From positions 24,977-88,976 of the forward strand of contig JAFTYG010000051.1 of NCBI GenBank assembly GCA_017461365.1: DNA of 64,000 bases, in the 5' to 3' direction. Position 1 is the first letter of the stretch. Each line of letters starts with the position of its first letter. This DNA comes from Clostridia bacterium (GTDB lineage Bacteria; Bacillota; Clostridia; Oscillospirales; CAG-272). A program made the position numbers and the translations under genes. This document shows positions 49,871-58,568 of the stretch, in pieces. The notes under the pieces were generated by a model. It did no database searches. It had not been told where the DNA came from and was given only the letters and a program-made list of their open reading frames with translations.

Positions 49871-50306
49871 CAAATTTGAGTTTGTTGAGAGTTTGGATTT
49901 AAAATTGCTAGGCTTGAATGAGGCACAACAAGAAAGCAACCCCCCCAGCAAATCTAAGGTAAATTTTGCTTACGCAAAAAAGATCCTTCACATGGCTTGC
50001 AAGGTAGCAAGCCGTTCAGGATGACACGTAATGTAGGTTGGAGAAGATTGTTTACACGTTCGTCGCACTGTACTATGGTGCTTTATACAATTACTTCTCA
50101 CAAACTAACTTGTCATCACAGAGCATTTTTGCCGTTGGCAAAAGGAACCGTTTATGGGGTTATCAGCACGTTGAGTCGAGCAAGAACTTGTTCTTGCCAC
50201 GGAGCATAGCGGAGTAGAGGATCTTGCGACGAAGTCGCTTTACTGCACTGTCCTCATTGGGGATATATTTACACATATCAAACTCCCCCGACAAACCCCA
50301 ATTTGA
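49871..50306. repeat. Modular interspersed element B, copy 3 (most complete)
   Basis: The gap 49778-50389 holds this element and no gene. Terminal inverted repeats: CAAATTTGAGTTTGTTGAG on the left, CGACAAACCCCAATTTG on the right. Inside are AAGATCCTTCAC/GGATCTTGCG, the TTTTGCCGTTGGCAAAA stem, the GCAAGAACTTGTTCTTGC stem and GCGACGAAGTCGCTTTACTG. It has no open frame resembling a transposase, so it is non-autonomous. Confidence 0.83.
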
Positions 50307-50389
50307 ACTCCTCGACATTTATAAACATCCATTCATTATCCCACTCTCTCCCACATATATTTTAAAGAATAAATTTACGGAGTGATACT

Positions 50390-53047
50390 ATGAAAATTGC
50401 CGAAAAGACGTTCGAAAAGAACAGATATACGGGACTTTCAGATGAGGAAGTCCTTGCCTCCGCCGAAAAATACGGCAGAAACGAAATGAGCCGACAAAAA
50501 AGAAAGAGCTTTATAGCCCATTTCTTCTCAAATCTCAACGATCCCGTTATAAGAATCTTGCTTGTCGCGCTTGGCGTGAACCTCATCTTCGTGTTCTGGG
50601 GCGGAGATATACTTGAAACGGTAGGTATAGGCATATCGGTCTTTTTAGCCACACTTATATCAACACTCTCCGAAAGAGGAAGTCAGGCGGCGTTCGACAG
50701 ACTCTCCGAGGAGTGCGAACGCGCAAGCGTGAGAGCCGTTCGAAACGGCAAGCTCTGCGAGATACCCATAGAAGAGGTAGTGGTAGGCGATATTATCACC
50801 GTCAGCGCGGGCGAGGGAATACCCGCAGACGGCTTTGTGATCGACGGTAAAATAGGCGTAGATCAGGCGGCGATGACGGGCGAGAGCCGAGAGGTCGAAA
50901 AGTACCCCACAGCGAACCGTGAAAAGGGACCGAACGAAAAGAATACCGCCCTCAGAGGCTGTTCCGTCCTGTCGGGAGAAGCTGTCATTGAGGTCTTTGC
51001 GGTAGGCGACGGCACCTTCCTCGGACAAATATCGAAGGAGGTGCAGACCGACACAAGAGAGAGCCCACTTAAGGTACGCCTATCGGTACTCGCAAAGCAG
51101 ATAAGCAGACTCGGTTATATGGCAGCAGGGCTCGTTGCGCTTGCATATCTTTTCAATAACTTTGTTATAGACAGCGCGTGGAACGGAGAGCTGATACTTA
51201 TGAAGCTCGGAAATATGCCCTACCTTTTTGAAAATCTCCTTCACGCCTTTATGCTCGGACTTACCGTTATAGTCGTCGCAGTTCCCGAGGGACTTCCAAT
51301 GATGATAGCCGTCGTGCTGTCGGCAAACATAAAGCGGATGATAAAGGATAACGTCCTCGTCCGTAAGCCCGTGGGAATAGAGGCGGCGGGCAGTATGAAT
51401 ATCCTATTTACCGATAAAACGGGAACACTCACCGAGGGAAAGATGAGCGTCGGAAAAATATTCTCGGCTGACGGAGAGCATCCCGATTTCCGTGCGTTTG
51501 AAAAATCCGACAGCCCGACGGCAAGACTTTACGCCCTTTCCTGCATTTATAATAGCGATAGCGTCCTTTCGGACGGAGAGGTTATAGGCGGAAACGCGAC
51601 CGATAAAGCCCTGAGTGCCTCAGCGTCGGACGCAAAAAATACCGACGGTGTGACCGTTATCGAAAAGCTCCCGTTTGACAGCGACAGAAAATTCTCAGCC
51701 GTAAGGCTTTCGGGCAAATATAACGGAGTGCTCGTCAAGGGAGCACCCGAACGCCTTTTGCCGCACATAAAATACATATACGCGCACGGAACGCGAAGAC
51801 GTTTTTCGGAATATTCCTATGATCTTCTGCGGAAAATAAATTCGGTCACAGCCTCGGGCGGCAGAGCGCTGTTTTTGGCGGAGAGCGACAGAATGCCCGT
51901 CGAGGGCGGCTTCTCGGAGCTTACTCTCATATGCGCCGTGCTGCTTTCGGATAAGGTCAGAGCCGAGGCAAGACGGTCGGTCTCCGAGCTGCAAGGCGCG
52001 GGCATACAAGTCGTAATGATAACGGGAGACAGTAAGGATACCGCGGCGGCGATAGCAAAGGAGACGGGCATACTGAGCAGAGAGAAAAACATAGTGCTCA
52101 CAGGCGAGGAGCTTGCAAAAATGGACGATAACGCCCTAAAAAAGCTCTTGCCGAGACTCTCCGCCGTAGCGCGCGCCCTCCCGTCCGATAAAAGCCGACT
52201 TGTCCGCGTTGCGCAAGAGCTCGATATGGTCGTCGGTATGACGGGAGACGGCATAAACGACGCGCCCGCCCTGAAGCTGTCCGACGTAGGCTTTGCCATG
52301 GGCAACGGCACGCACGTCGCAAAGGAAGCGGGGGATATAATCATCCTTGACTGTAACCTCGCCTCTATCGCAAAGGCGGTGCTTTACGGAAGAAATATCT
52401 TCAAGAGCATCCGTAAGTTTATCACGTTGCAGCTTACAATGAACTTCTGCGCCGTGGGAGTTTCGATGATCGGCCCGTTCGTCGGCATTGACGCTCCCGT
52501 GACCGTTGTGCAGATGCTCTGGATAAATATTATAATGGATACGCTCGGCGGACTCGCCTTTGCAGGAGAAGCGCCACTTGCATCCTGTATGAAGGAACAC
52601 CCGAAAAGGCGTGACGAGCCGATACTGAACAGATATATGATAGATCAGATAGCCCTGCTCGGCGGCTTTACGGTGGCTCTTTTCCTCGGATTTTTGCTCT
52701 CAACGACCATAGGCGCGCATTTCAGAGCGACAGAGGGCGATCTTTGCCTGCTCACCGCATTTTTTGCGCTGTTCATATTTACGTCGGTGTTCAATTGCTT
52801 CAATACGCGGACCGATCGCTTGAAGCTCTTCGCGGGGCTGTCAAAAAATAAGGTCTTTATCCTTATTATGTTGCTTATATCGATAGTACAGCTCGTGTTC
52901 GTCTATCTCGGCGGAAGTGTGCTCCGTACAATGCCCTTGACCGCAGAGGAGCTTTTGTTCACGTTGCTGCTTGCGCTCTCCGTCTTTCCCTTTGAGCTTT
53001 TCCGAAAGCTCTTGTGGCGCCTGAGAGGTAAAAAAGAGGGGTATTAA
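50390..53047 (+). CDS. P-type cation ATPase, calcium-pump type
   Basis: An 885-residue P2-type ATPase that probably exports Ca2+. Order: N-terminal soluble part and first helices, actuator loop with TGES (QAAMTGESREVE), M4 with VPEGLPM, phosphorylation loop with Asp342 in FTDKTGTLTEG, KGAPERLLP in the nucleotide domain, MTGDGINDAPALK hinge, and the M5-M10 helices. The PEGLP sequence in M4 and the M5/M6 residues MNFCAVGVS and MLWINIIMDT fit SERCA/PMCA-like pumps. Full length for bacteria. No promoter was identified upstream; the gene follows a repeat element. Confidence 0.92.
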   Translation: MKIAEKTFEKNRYTGLSDEEVLASAEKYGRNEMSRQKRKSFIAHFFSNLNDPVIRILLVALGVNLIFVFWGGDILETVGIGISVFLATLISTLSERGSQAAFDRLSEECERASVRAVRNGKLCEIPIEEVVVGDIITVSAGEGIPADGFVIDGKIGVDQAAMTGESREVEKYPTANREKGPNEKNTALRGCSVLSGEAVIEVFAVGDGTFLGQISKEVQTDTRESPLKVRLSVLAKQISRLGYMAAGLVALAYLFNNFVIDSAWNGELILMKLGNMPYLFENLLHAFMLGLTVIVVAVPEGLPMMIAVVLSANIKRMIKDNVLVRKPVGIEAAGSMNILFTDKTGTLTEGKMSVGKIFSADGEHPDFRAFEKSDSPTARLYALSCIYNSDSVLSDGEVIGGNATDKALSASASDAKNTDGVTVIEKLPFDSDRKFSAVRLSGKYNGVLVKGAPERLLPHIKYIYAHGTRRRFSEYSYDLLRKINSVTASGGRALFLAESDRMPVEGGFSELTLICAVLLSDKVRAEARRSVSELQGAGIQVVMITGDSKDTAAAIAKETGILSREKNIVLTGEELAKMDDNALKKLLPRLSAVARALPSDKSRLVRVAQELDMVVGMTGDGINDAPALKLSDVGFAMGNGTHVAKEAGDIIILDCNLASIAKAVLYGRNIFKSIRKFITLQLTMNFCAVGVSMIGPFVGIDAPVTVVQMLWINIIMDTLGGLAFAGEAPLASCMKEHPKRRDEPILNRYMIDQIALLGGFTVALFLGFLLSTTIGAHFRATEGDLCLLTAFFALFIFTSVFNCFNTRTDRLKLFAGLSKNKVFILIMLLISIVQLVFVYLGGSVLRTMPLTAEELLFTLLLALSVFPFELFRKLLWRLRGKKEGY

Positions 53048-53056
53048 AAACTTCAA

Positions 53057-53177
53057 TGTAACTATTCAGTCAACTTTCAATTTTGAGTTTGTCGAGATGT
53101 CCGTATATATGTGCGTTCAAACAATGATTTGATTACCCCGACAAACTCCAATTTGAAGCTATGTCTGAATAGTTACA
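53057..53177. repeat. Compact palindromic element with nested inverted repeats
   Basis: Outer arms TGTAACTATTCAG (53057-53069) and CTGAATAGTTACA (53165-53177) are perfect complements. Inner ends TTTTGAGTTTGTCGAG and CCCGACAAACTCCAATTTGA are the same terminal motif as in the larger elements at 6028 and 49871. It looks like a short or internally deleted member. No gene in the 53048-53292 gap besides the following promoter. Confidence 0.78.
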
Positions 53178-53229
53178 CTTAAATTTATTTAAAAATTTTG
53201 TCCTACCTGTTACATTTTCACTTATTTCG

Positions 53230-53258
53230 TTGACAAAGCCGTAAAAAAATATTATAAT
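53230..53258 (+). promoter_or_regulatory. Promoter of the LRR lipoprotein/DUF1385 genes
   Basis: Consensus TTGACA at 53230, 17 bases, TATAAT at 53253, then GGAGG before ATG 53293. Confidence 0.9.
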
Positions 53259-53292
53259 ATTGTAGAGAATACCTTTTTACGGAGGAAGTTGA

Positions 53293-54285
53293 ATGAAATT
53301 AAGTAAAATATTCATTTTGCTGTTGTCCCTTACACTCGTTTTGTCCGCCCTTAGTGCGTGTAACGGCGATAAGCAGGACGGCGAGGACTCGGCAAACGTG
53401 TATTATACGGTCACGTTCAATTCAAACGGCGGGACCGCGATAGAACCCAAGCTTGTACAACACGGCGGATACGTCGACGAGCCGCCCACACCCGAAAAGG
53501 ACGGATTTATTTTTGACGGCTGGTATGACGGAGCTCGGAAATGGGCGTTCTCATTCAGCGTCGATAAGGATATGACACTTACGGCGCATTGGGTTTCGTC
53601 CGAAAATATGTTCGCGCATACTCCCACGGGCGACGGTGAGACTACGGTCATCACAAAGCTGAAGCAGAACGCGGAGGATATAAGAATTCCCACCGTTATC
53701 GGAGGCTACCGCGTCACCGCCATCGCAGATAGCGTTTTCGCAAACCTTTCGTCGGAGAACGTCTATAAAATAGTCCTCCCCGAGAGCGTCACGACCGTCG
53801 GAAACGAAAGCTTTTATAATTGCGCCGATATAGAGATAGTAGTCGAGGGAACGCTTTCCTCCGTCGGTGAAAAAGCGTTTTACGGATGTAATGCCCTTAC
53901 CTCGGTAACGCTTGGCGGCGGTATCGAAACTATCGCGCTCGAGGCGTTCGCTTCGTCGGGACTTACAAGCATCACTCTGCCCGAAAGCGTCAGAATGATA
54001 GATGAAAACGCATTTGAGAATTGCGCCTCCCTCAAAACCGTTTTTGCATACGACAGTATCGAGACGATAGGCGACAGCGCGTTCTTTGAGGCGGGTATCG
54101 TGACGGTCTATTTCTACGGAACAGACGAAAATATAATCAATATACTTGATACGAAAACAGAACCGCAAAACGAGAGCTTTTCCGAGGCTAAGATATATCT
54201 TTATTCGGAGACCGAGCCAGCAGAGGAGACCGAATTTAAGGGCTTCTTCTATTTCGACGATAACGGAAAAACGAGAATATGGTGA
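53293..54285 (+). CDS. Surface lipoprotein with InlB B-repeat and LRR_5 repeats
   Basis: A 330-residue lipoprotein (lipobox LSAC, Cys23). Residues about 37-95 match a Listeria-Bacteroides (InlB B) repeat: VTFNSNGGT, a G-Y-E-P-PTPEKDGFIFDGWY segment and LTAHW. From about 125 on there are BspA-like leucine-rich repeats of the LRR_5 type (units such as IVLPESVTTVGNESFYNC and ITLPESVRMIDENAFENC). Such proteins bind matrix or other cells. The tail is acidic. Same strand and spacing suggest co-transcription with the DUF1385 gene. Confidence 0.9.
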   Translation: MKLSKIFILLLSLTLVLSALSACNGDKQDGEDSANVYYTVTFNSNGGTAIEPKLVQHGGYVDEPPTPEKDGFIFDGWYDGARKWAFSFSVDKDMTLTAHWVSSENMFAHTPTGDGETTVITKLKQNAEDIRIPTVIGGYRVTAIADSVFANLSSENVYKIVLPESVTTVGNESFYNCADIEIVVEGTLSSVGEKAFYGCNALTSVTLGGGIETIALEAFASSGLTSITLPESVRMIDENAFENCASLKTVFAYDSIETIGDSAFFEAGIVTVYFYGTDENIINILDTKTEPQNESFSEAKIYLYSETEPAEETEFKGFFYFDDNGKTRIW

Positions 54286-54311
54286 CTTTTTAGTCTTACG
54301 GAGGAATAATT

Positions 54312-55670
54312 TTGAGTAAAAAGTGCAAGAATGAATGTAAAAAGACCTCTATCGGCGGTCAGGCGCTTATAGAGGGAATAATGATGAGAGGACCGAAATA
54401 TACGGCAATGGCTGTCCGCGATCCCAACGGTAAGATAGTGCTTGAAAAGTGGAGAACACAGGAAAAGCCGGCGCCGAAGATCGCAAAGCTGCCCGTCATC
54501 CGAGGAGTCTACGGCTTCATCAGCTCTATGATAACGGGATATAAGAGCCTTATGCGTTCGGCTGAGATCTCGGGACTCGAGGAGGCAGAGGAGGAGCTGA
54601 GGCTCGAAAAGGAAGCAAAAAAGGCGGCAAAGCTTGCTAAAAAGCAGGGAAAGACAGAGACCGTCCAAGAAGCTCCCGCACCCGACGTGACCGATAAAGA
54701 AGCAACAGAGCCGATAAGCGTCACTGAAGAGAATGGCACGGCAGACGCGCCAAAGACCGAGCCGATAGCAAGTAAAATCGATAAGACCGATAAAAAGGGC
54801 AAGAAAAAGGAAAAGGAGAGCTCGCCTCTCGTAACAGTCATAATGCTGATCGGAACTGTGCTCGGCATTGTGCTGTCGGTGGGACTCTTCATTATGCTCC
54901 CCGTCCTTATCTACGATTGGTGCACACCGATAATTCCCGATAGCATCACGTCAAATATGTGGCTCAATACGCTTGTAAAATCGGTGTTCGAGGGAGTGCT
55001 CCGTATCATCGTCCTTGTGGCGTATATGCTTCTTGTGAGCCTTATGAAGGACATCCGCCGTACCTTCCGTTATCACGGAGCAGAGCATAAAACGATATTC
55101 TGCTATGAGCACGGCAATAAGCTGACGGTCGAGAACGTACGCAAGGAGGGACGCTTCCATCCGAGATGCGGAACGTCATTCCTTATCCTTATGCTCATCG
55201 TCGGAATTTTCGTATCCTTCTTCATCGATCCCGCGTTTTTGCTGATAACCAAGGATCCTGCGATCTTTGATACCGCAAAATATACGGTAATGCGTACGGG
55301 AATAAAAATTTTGCTTACGCCCCTTATTATGGGACTCGGCTATGAGCTCATAAAATTTGCGGGACGCCACGATAATATAATAACCAAAATAATCTCCGCC
55401 CCGGGCGTGTGGCTGCAACACATAACGGTGCTCGAGCCCGACGACGGAATGATAGAATGTGCAATCCGCGCCTTTGTTGAGGTAATGCCTGCGGAAGAAA
55501 GGGAAATGTATGTTGAAAAAACTGTTCAAGAAGATAGCGCTGAATATAGCGAAGAAGCTCGCCTTGATATTGGCGATACAGATGCTGAAGATAGCCCTGA
55601 AGAAACTTGTAAAGAAGATGTTTCGGAAGCTCGTACACGCGAAGTGACAGAGGAAGAAACAGGTGAATAA
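54312..55670 (+). CDS. DUF1385 membrane protein with long linker and acidic tail
   Basis: A 452-residue protein from a TTG start (54312) behind GGAGG. The N-terminal SIGGQALIEGIMMRGPKYTAMAVR, and RYHGAEHKTIFCYEHGN...GRFHPRCGTSF in the core, define the DUF1385 family; helices near 175-205, 220-245, 280-310 and 325-350 follow. Between the two conserved parts is a charged Lys/Glu-rich linker of about 80 residues. After the normal family end (near 398) there is an acidic tail of about 50 residues. That tail has a codon pattern unlike the rest of the gene and overlaps another frame (see 55510-55647). Function of the family is unknown. Confidence 0.88.
   Translation: MSKKCKNECKKTSIGGQALIEGIMMRGPKYTAMAVRDPNGKIVLEKWRTQEKPAPKIAKLPVIRGVYGFISSMITGYKSLMRSAEISGLEEAEEELRLEKEAKKAAKLAKKQGKTETVQEAPAPDVTDKEATEPISVTEENGTADAPKTEPIASKIDKTDKKGKKKEKESSPLVTVIMLIGTVLGIVLSVGLFIMLPVLIYDWCTPIIPDSITSNMWLNTLVKSVFEGVLRIIVLVAYMLLVSLMKDIRRTFRYHGAEHKTIFCYEHGNKLTVENVRKEGRFHPRCGTSFLILMLIVGIFVSFFIDPAFLLITKDPAIFDTAKYTVMRTGIKILLTPLIMGLGYELIKFAGRHDNIITKIISAPGVWLQHITVLEPDDGMIECAIRAFVEVMPAEEREMYVEKTVQEDSAEYSEEARLDIGDTDAEDSPEETCKEDVSEARTREVTEEETGE
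55510..55647 (+). CDS. Candidate 45-residue cationic amphipathic peptide, overlapping frame
   Basis: An ATG-started frame (+1 relative to the DUF1385 gene) with AAAGGG six bases upstream. It encodes 45 residues with 13 Lys and 1 Arg, no acidic residue and no Pro or Gly; Lys pairs alternate with Leu/Ile/Ala blocks (begins MLKKLFKKIALNIAKKL), as in amphipathic helices. Third codon positions are about 71% G/C here against about 19% in the overlapping DUF1385 tail frame, so this frame looks more like the host's genes. It could be a small gene, a frameshifted end of the DUF1385 gene, or chance. Confidence 0.4.
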   Translation: MLKKLFKKIALNIAKKLALILAIQMLKIALKKLVKKMFRKLVHAK

Positions 55671-55673
55671 AAA

Positions 55674-55703
55674 AATCAGCTGCCCACGGGCAGCTGATTT
55701 TTT
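55674..55703 (+). terminator. Terminator after the DUF1385 gene
   Basis: A perfect 12-base stem AATCAGCTGCCC / GGGCAGCTGATT with a 2-base minimal loop, followed by TTTT. Confidence 0.9.
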
Positions 55704-55832
55704 ATCTTATTTTCGCAACTTCAACCGAACACTTGCTGTGTATTCGCCGTATCACTCGCAACGGCGCGCGCTTCAATGGCGTTCGCCTGAGCCTGCGCCG
55801 AAGCCGTCTTTCAAGTCTTACACGCATAGCCG

Positions 55833-57935
55833 TCAGTGAGGAATCTGTCGCTCTTCGTCGTCACCGTTCGATACGCTTCCGTCGTCATCCTCGTCCGAGA
55901 CGTCCTCGCGCTTCTGTTCAGCGGCTCTCTCTGCCTCTTCCTTTCTGCGGCGCTCCTCGGCTGCCTGCTTGCGACGGCGCTCCTCGTTTTCCTCACGGCT
56001 GCGGCGCTTTTTCGCCTCGGTCATCTCCTCAAGCTCCTCAAAGGTGGGAGTGCCCTCCATAGCCGCCGTAAACTGCTCGCCGTCCATTATCTCGTTCTTG
56101 AGCAGGAACTCCGCAATAAAGTTCAGCTTATCCATATTGTCCGTAAGGATCTGCTTAGCTCTTGCGTAGCCCTCGGTAATTATACCGTGTATCTCAGCGT
56201 CGATCTTTGCCGCCGTCTCATCGGAGTAGTCCTGAGAGCTCGAGAAATCTCTGCCGAGGAATACCTCGCCCTGATCGCTGCCAAATGAGCGCGGGCCGAG
56301 GATCGGGCTCATACCGAGCTGTGTTACCATCTTCTTGGCGATGTCGGTCGCGCGCTGAATGTCGTTAGACGCGCCGCCCGAAATATCTCCGAATATAAGC
56401 TCCTCTGCCGCTCTGCCTCCGAGAAGCATTGCGATCTTTTCCTTCAATTCTTCCTTATATACGCTGTATTTGTCCTCCTTGGGAGGGTTGAGCGTGTAGC
56501 CAAGCGCGTTTCCGCTGGGGATGATCGAGATCTGCTGAACGGGATCCATAGCGGGAAGAACGTGCGCGATTATCGCGTGACCTGCCTCATGGTAAGCCGT
56601 GTTGCGCTTTTCTCTTTCCTTCATAGCGCGCGTCTTTTTCTTCGGACCTGCGATTATCTTGATATAAGCGTCCTCAATGTCCTCCATGCCGATAAGCTCT
56701 TTTCCGCGTCTTGCGGCAAGGAGAGAAGCCTCGTTAAGAAGATTTGCAAGATCCGCACCTGTAAATCCTGCCGTGGTCTTTGCGACCTGCGCGAGATCTA
56801 CACTGTCCTCAAAGGGCTTATTTCTTGCGTGTACCTTGAGGATCTCCTCTCTGCCCTTGATGTCGGGATAGTTGACGGTTATCTGCCTGTCAAAGCGTCC
56901 GGGGCGGAGAAGCGCGGGATCGAGAATGTCGGGACGGTTGGTCGCCGCAATGACGATTATACCCTCGTGAGAGCCGAAGCCGTCCATTTCAACGAGCAGC
57001 TGGTTGAGTGTCTGCTCACGCTCGTCGTGACCGCCGCCGAGACCTGCGCCTCTGTGACGGCCTACGGCATCTATCTCATCTATAAATATTATCGACGCGG
57101 GGGCTTTTCTCGCGTTCTCGAAAAGATCGCGCACACGCGAAGCGCCAACACCGACGTACATCTCAACAAAATCAGAGCCCGATATTGAGAAGAAGGGAAC
57201 TCCCGCTTCTCCCGCAACTGCCTTTGCAAGAAGCGTCTTACCCGTACCGGGAGGGCCTACAAGCAGAACGCCGTGGGGGATCTTTGCGCCAAGCTTGCAG
57301 AACTTCTGAGGATCCTTCAGAAATTCAACTACCTCCTCAAGCTCCTCCTTTTCCTCGTCAGCGCCCGCAACGTCCTTGAAAAGAACTCTGTCGCGGTTGT
57401 CTGCGGCGGTCTTTACTCTCGCCTTGCCGAAGTTCATCATCTTGCCCGCGCCGCCCTTGCCGTTCGCCGCCTGACGCGCGACAAAGTAAAGGATAACGAA
57501 GATAATAAGAACTATCGCGTAGGGAAGAAAGACAAGCCACGCGGGAGTAGTCTTTTCAAGCTCAACGTCAACCGTGTCGACGTCAAGGCTCGGATTGCGG
57601 TTCTCTCCCTTGTAATATACCGAGAACTCCTTTACAAAATCAATGTATGAGGGGATCTCATATACTATCTCGTCGGTCTTTGTACCCGAAAGAACAACGC
57701 CGTTCTCATCTCTCGGTATCACTCCGCTTGCGTCGGGAAGATATACCGTAAGGATAAGATTGTAGTTTTCATCCACGGTAAATGTCTTTACCTCGTCGTT
57801 GTCGAAATATTCAACGACCTCGCCGTACTTTATGGGCTCTTCCGTCTTCCTTGAAAAAAGGAAGAACAGCGCCCCAAAGACTCCGACGATCAGGACAAGA
57901 TAAAAGATAAAAATTTTAAAATTGTTTTTTTTCAT
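55833..57935 (-). CDS. ftsH: ATP-dependent zinc metalloprotease FtsH
   Basis: A 700-residue membrane-anchored AAA+ protease. Two helices (about 9-27 and 133-153) flank an extracytoplasmic domain. The AAA domain has Walker A GPPGTGKT, the pore-loop [15 protein letters not shown], Walker B IIFIDEID, and the [24 protein letters not shown]. The protease domain has the zinc motif HEAGH. The last 60 residues are an extended run of Arg/Glu with an acidic end, longer than the usual tail. Third gene of the tilS-hpt-ftsH cluster conserved in Firmicutes. After the stop, 55704-55832 holds no convincing gene. Confidence 0.97.
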   Translation of the reverse strand: MKKNNFKIFIFYLVLIVGVFGALFFLFSRKTEEPIKYGEVVEYFDNDEVKTFTVDENYNLILTVYLPDASGVIPRDENGVVLSGTKTDEIVYEIPSYIDFVKEFSVYYKGENRNPSLDVDTVDVELEKTTPAWLVFLPYAIVLIIFVILYFVARQAANGKGGAGKMMNFGKARVKTAADNRDRVLFKDVAGADEEKEELEEVVEFLKDPQKFCKLGAKIPHGVLLVGPPGTGKTLLAKAVAGEAGVPFFSISGSDFVEMYVGVGASRVRDLFENARKAPASIIFIDEIDAVGRHRGAGLGGGHDEREQTLNQLLVEMDGFGSHEGIIVIAATNRPDILDPALLRPGRFDRQITVNYPDIKGREEILKVHARNKPFEDSVDLAQVAKTTAGFTGADLANLLNEASLLAARRGKELIGMEDIEDAYIKIIAGPKKKTRAMKEREKRNTAYHEAGHAIIAHVLPAMDPVQQISIIPSGNALGYTLNPPKEDKYSVYKEELKEKIAMLLGGRAAEELIFGDISGGASNDIQRATDIAKKMVTQLGMSPILGPRSFGSDQGEVFLGRDFSSSQDYSDETAAKIDAEIHGIITEGYARAKQILTDNMDKLNFIAEFLLKNEIMDGEQFTAAMEGTPTFEELEEMTEAKKRRSREENEERRRKQAAEERRRKEEAERAAEQKREDVSDEDDDGSVSNGDDEERQIPH

Positions 57936-57958
57936 CAGCTTCCTCCATATGGCGGCAA

Positions 57959-58510
57959 TTATTGTCCGCCCCAGACCTCGGGCTTGAGAATACCTACAAA
58001 GGGAAGATTGCGGTACTTCTCATCGTAATCAAGACCGAAGCCAACAACAAATTTATCGGGAATGACCTTTCCGCTGTAGTCGGGAACAAATTCCACCTTA
58101 CGGCGATCGGGCTTATCCAGCATAGTGCAGGTGCGTACGCTGTTCGCTCCGCGCTCCTTCAGGTAACGCACAAGGTGAGAGAGCGTCCGTCCGCTGTCAA
58201 CGATGTCCTCAATAATTATAAAGTCTACGTCCTCCATGTCGTCTCTCTTGATGTCGAGGTGAATATTTATCACACCCGAGGAGACCGTCTTTGAGCCGTA
58301 AGAAGAGACCTTCATAAAGTCTATCTCAACGGGGAGAGTGATCTTTTTCATAAGCTCGCAGGTAAAGGCAAGAGAGCCTTTAAGTATGCATATAAGGACG
58401 AGCTTTTTGCCCGAGTCCTTATAATCCGCGTTGATACTGTTTGCTATGCGTGTGCAGATCTCGTCTATTTCTTTTTCGCTTACAAGTACGCTTTCGATGT
58501 CATTTAACAT
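57959..58510 (-). CDS. hpt: Hypoxanthine phosphoribosyltransferase
   Basis: A 183-residue purine-salvage enzyme joining hypoxanthine or guanine to PRPP. The PRPP-binding motif is [16 protein letters not shown] near 97-112, the ILKGSLAF loop lies near 42, and late in the protein are [22 protein letters not shown] as in HPRTs. It is between tilS and ftsH, 23 bases before ftsH, as is usual in this phylum. Confidence 0.96.
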   Translation of the reverse strand: MLNDIESVLVSEKEIDEICTRIANSINADYKDSGKKLVLICILKGSLAFTCELMKKITLPVEIDFMKVSSYGSKTVSSGVINIHLDIKRDDMEDVDFIIIEDIVDSGRTLSHLVRYLKERGANSVRTCTMLDKPDRRKVEFVPDYSGKVIPDKFVVGFGLDYDEKYRNLPFVGILKPEVWGGQ

Positions 58511-58568
58511 AAGTATTGCCTTTCCTTTGCTTTATGCGTCATTCTTTATTTTGGTTTTTTAGCCGATT

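Noticed and set aside
49778-49951. N-terminal extension of the PHP protein
   Set aside because: It covers the promoter and a mobile element; ATG 49777 has a strong ribosome site.
55733-56062. A 109-codon Arg-rich plus-strand frame opposite the ftsH end
   Set aside because: Reflects the Arg/Glu-rich repeat coding of the ftsH tail read antisense; no ribosome site.
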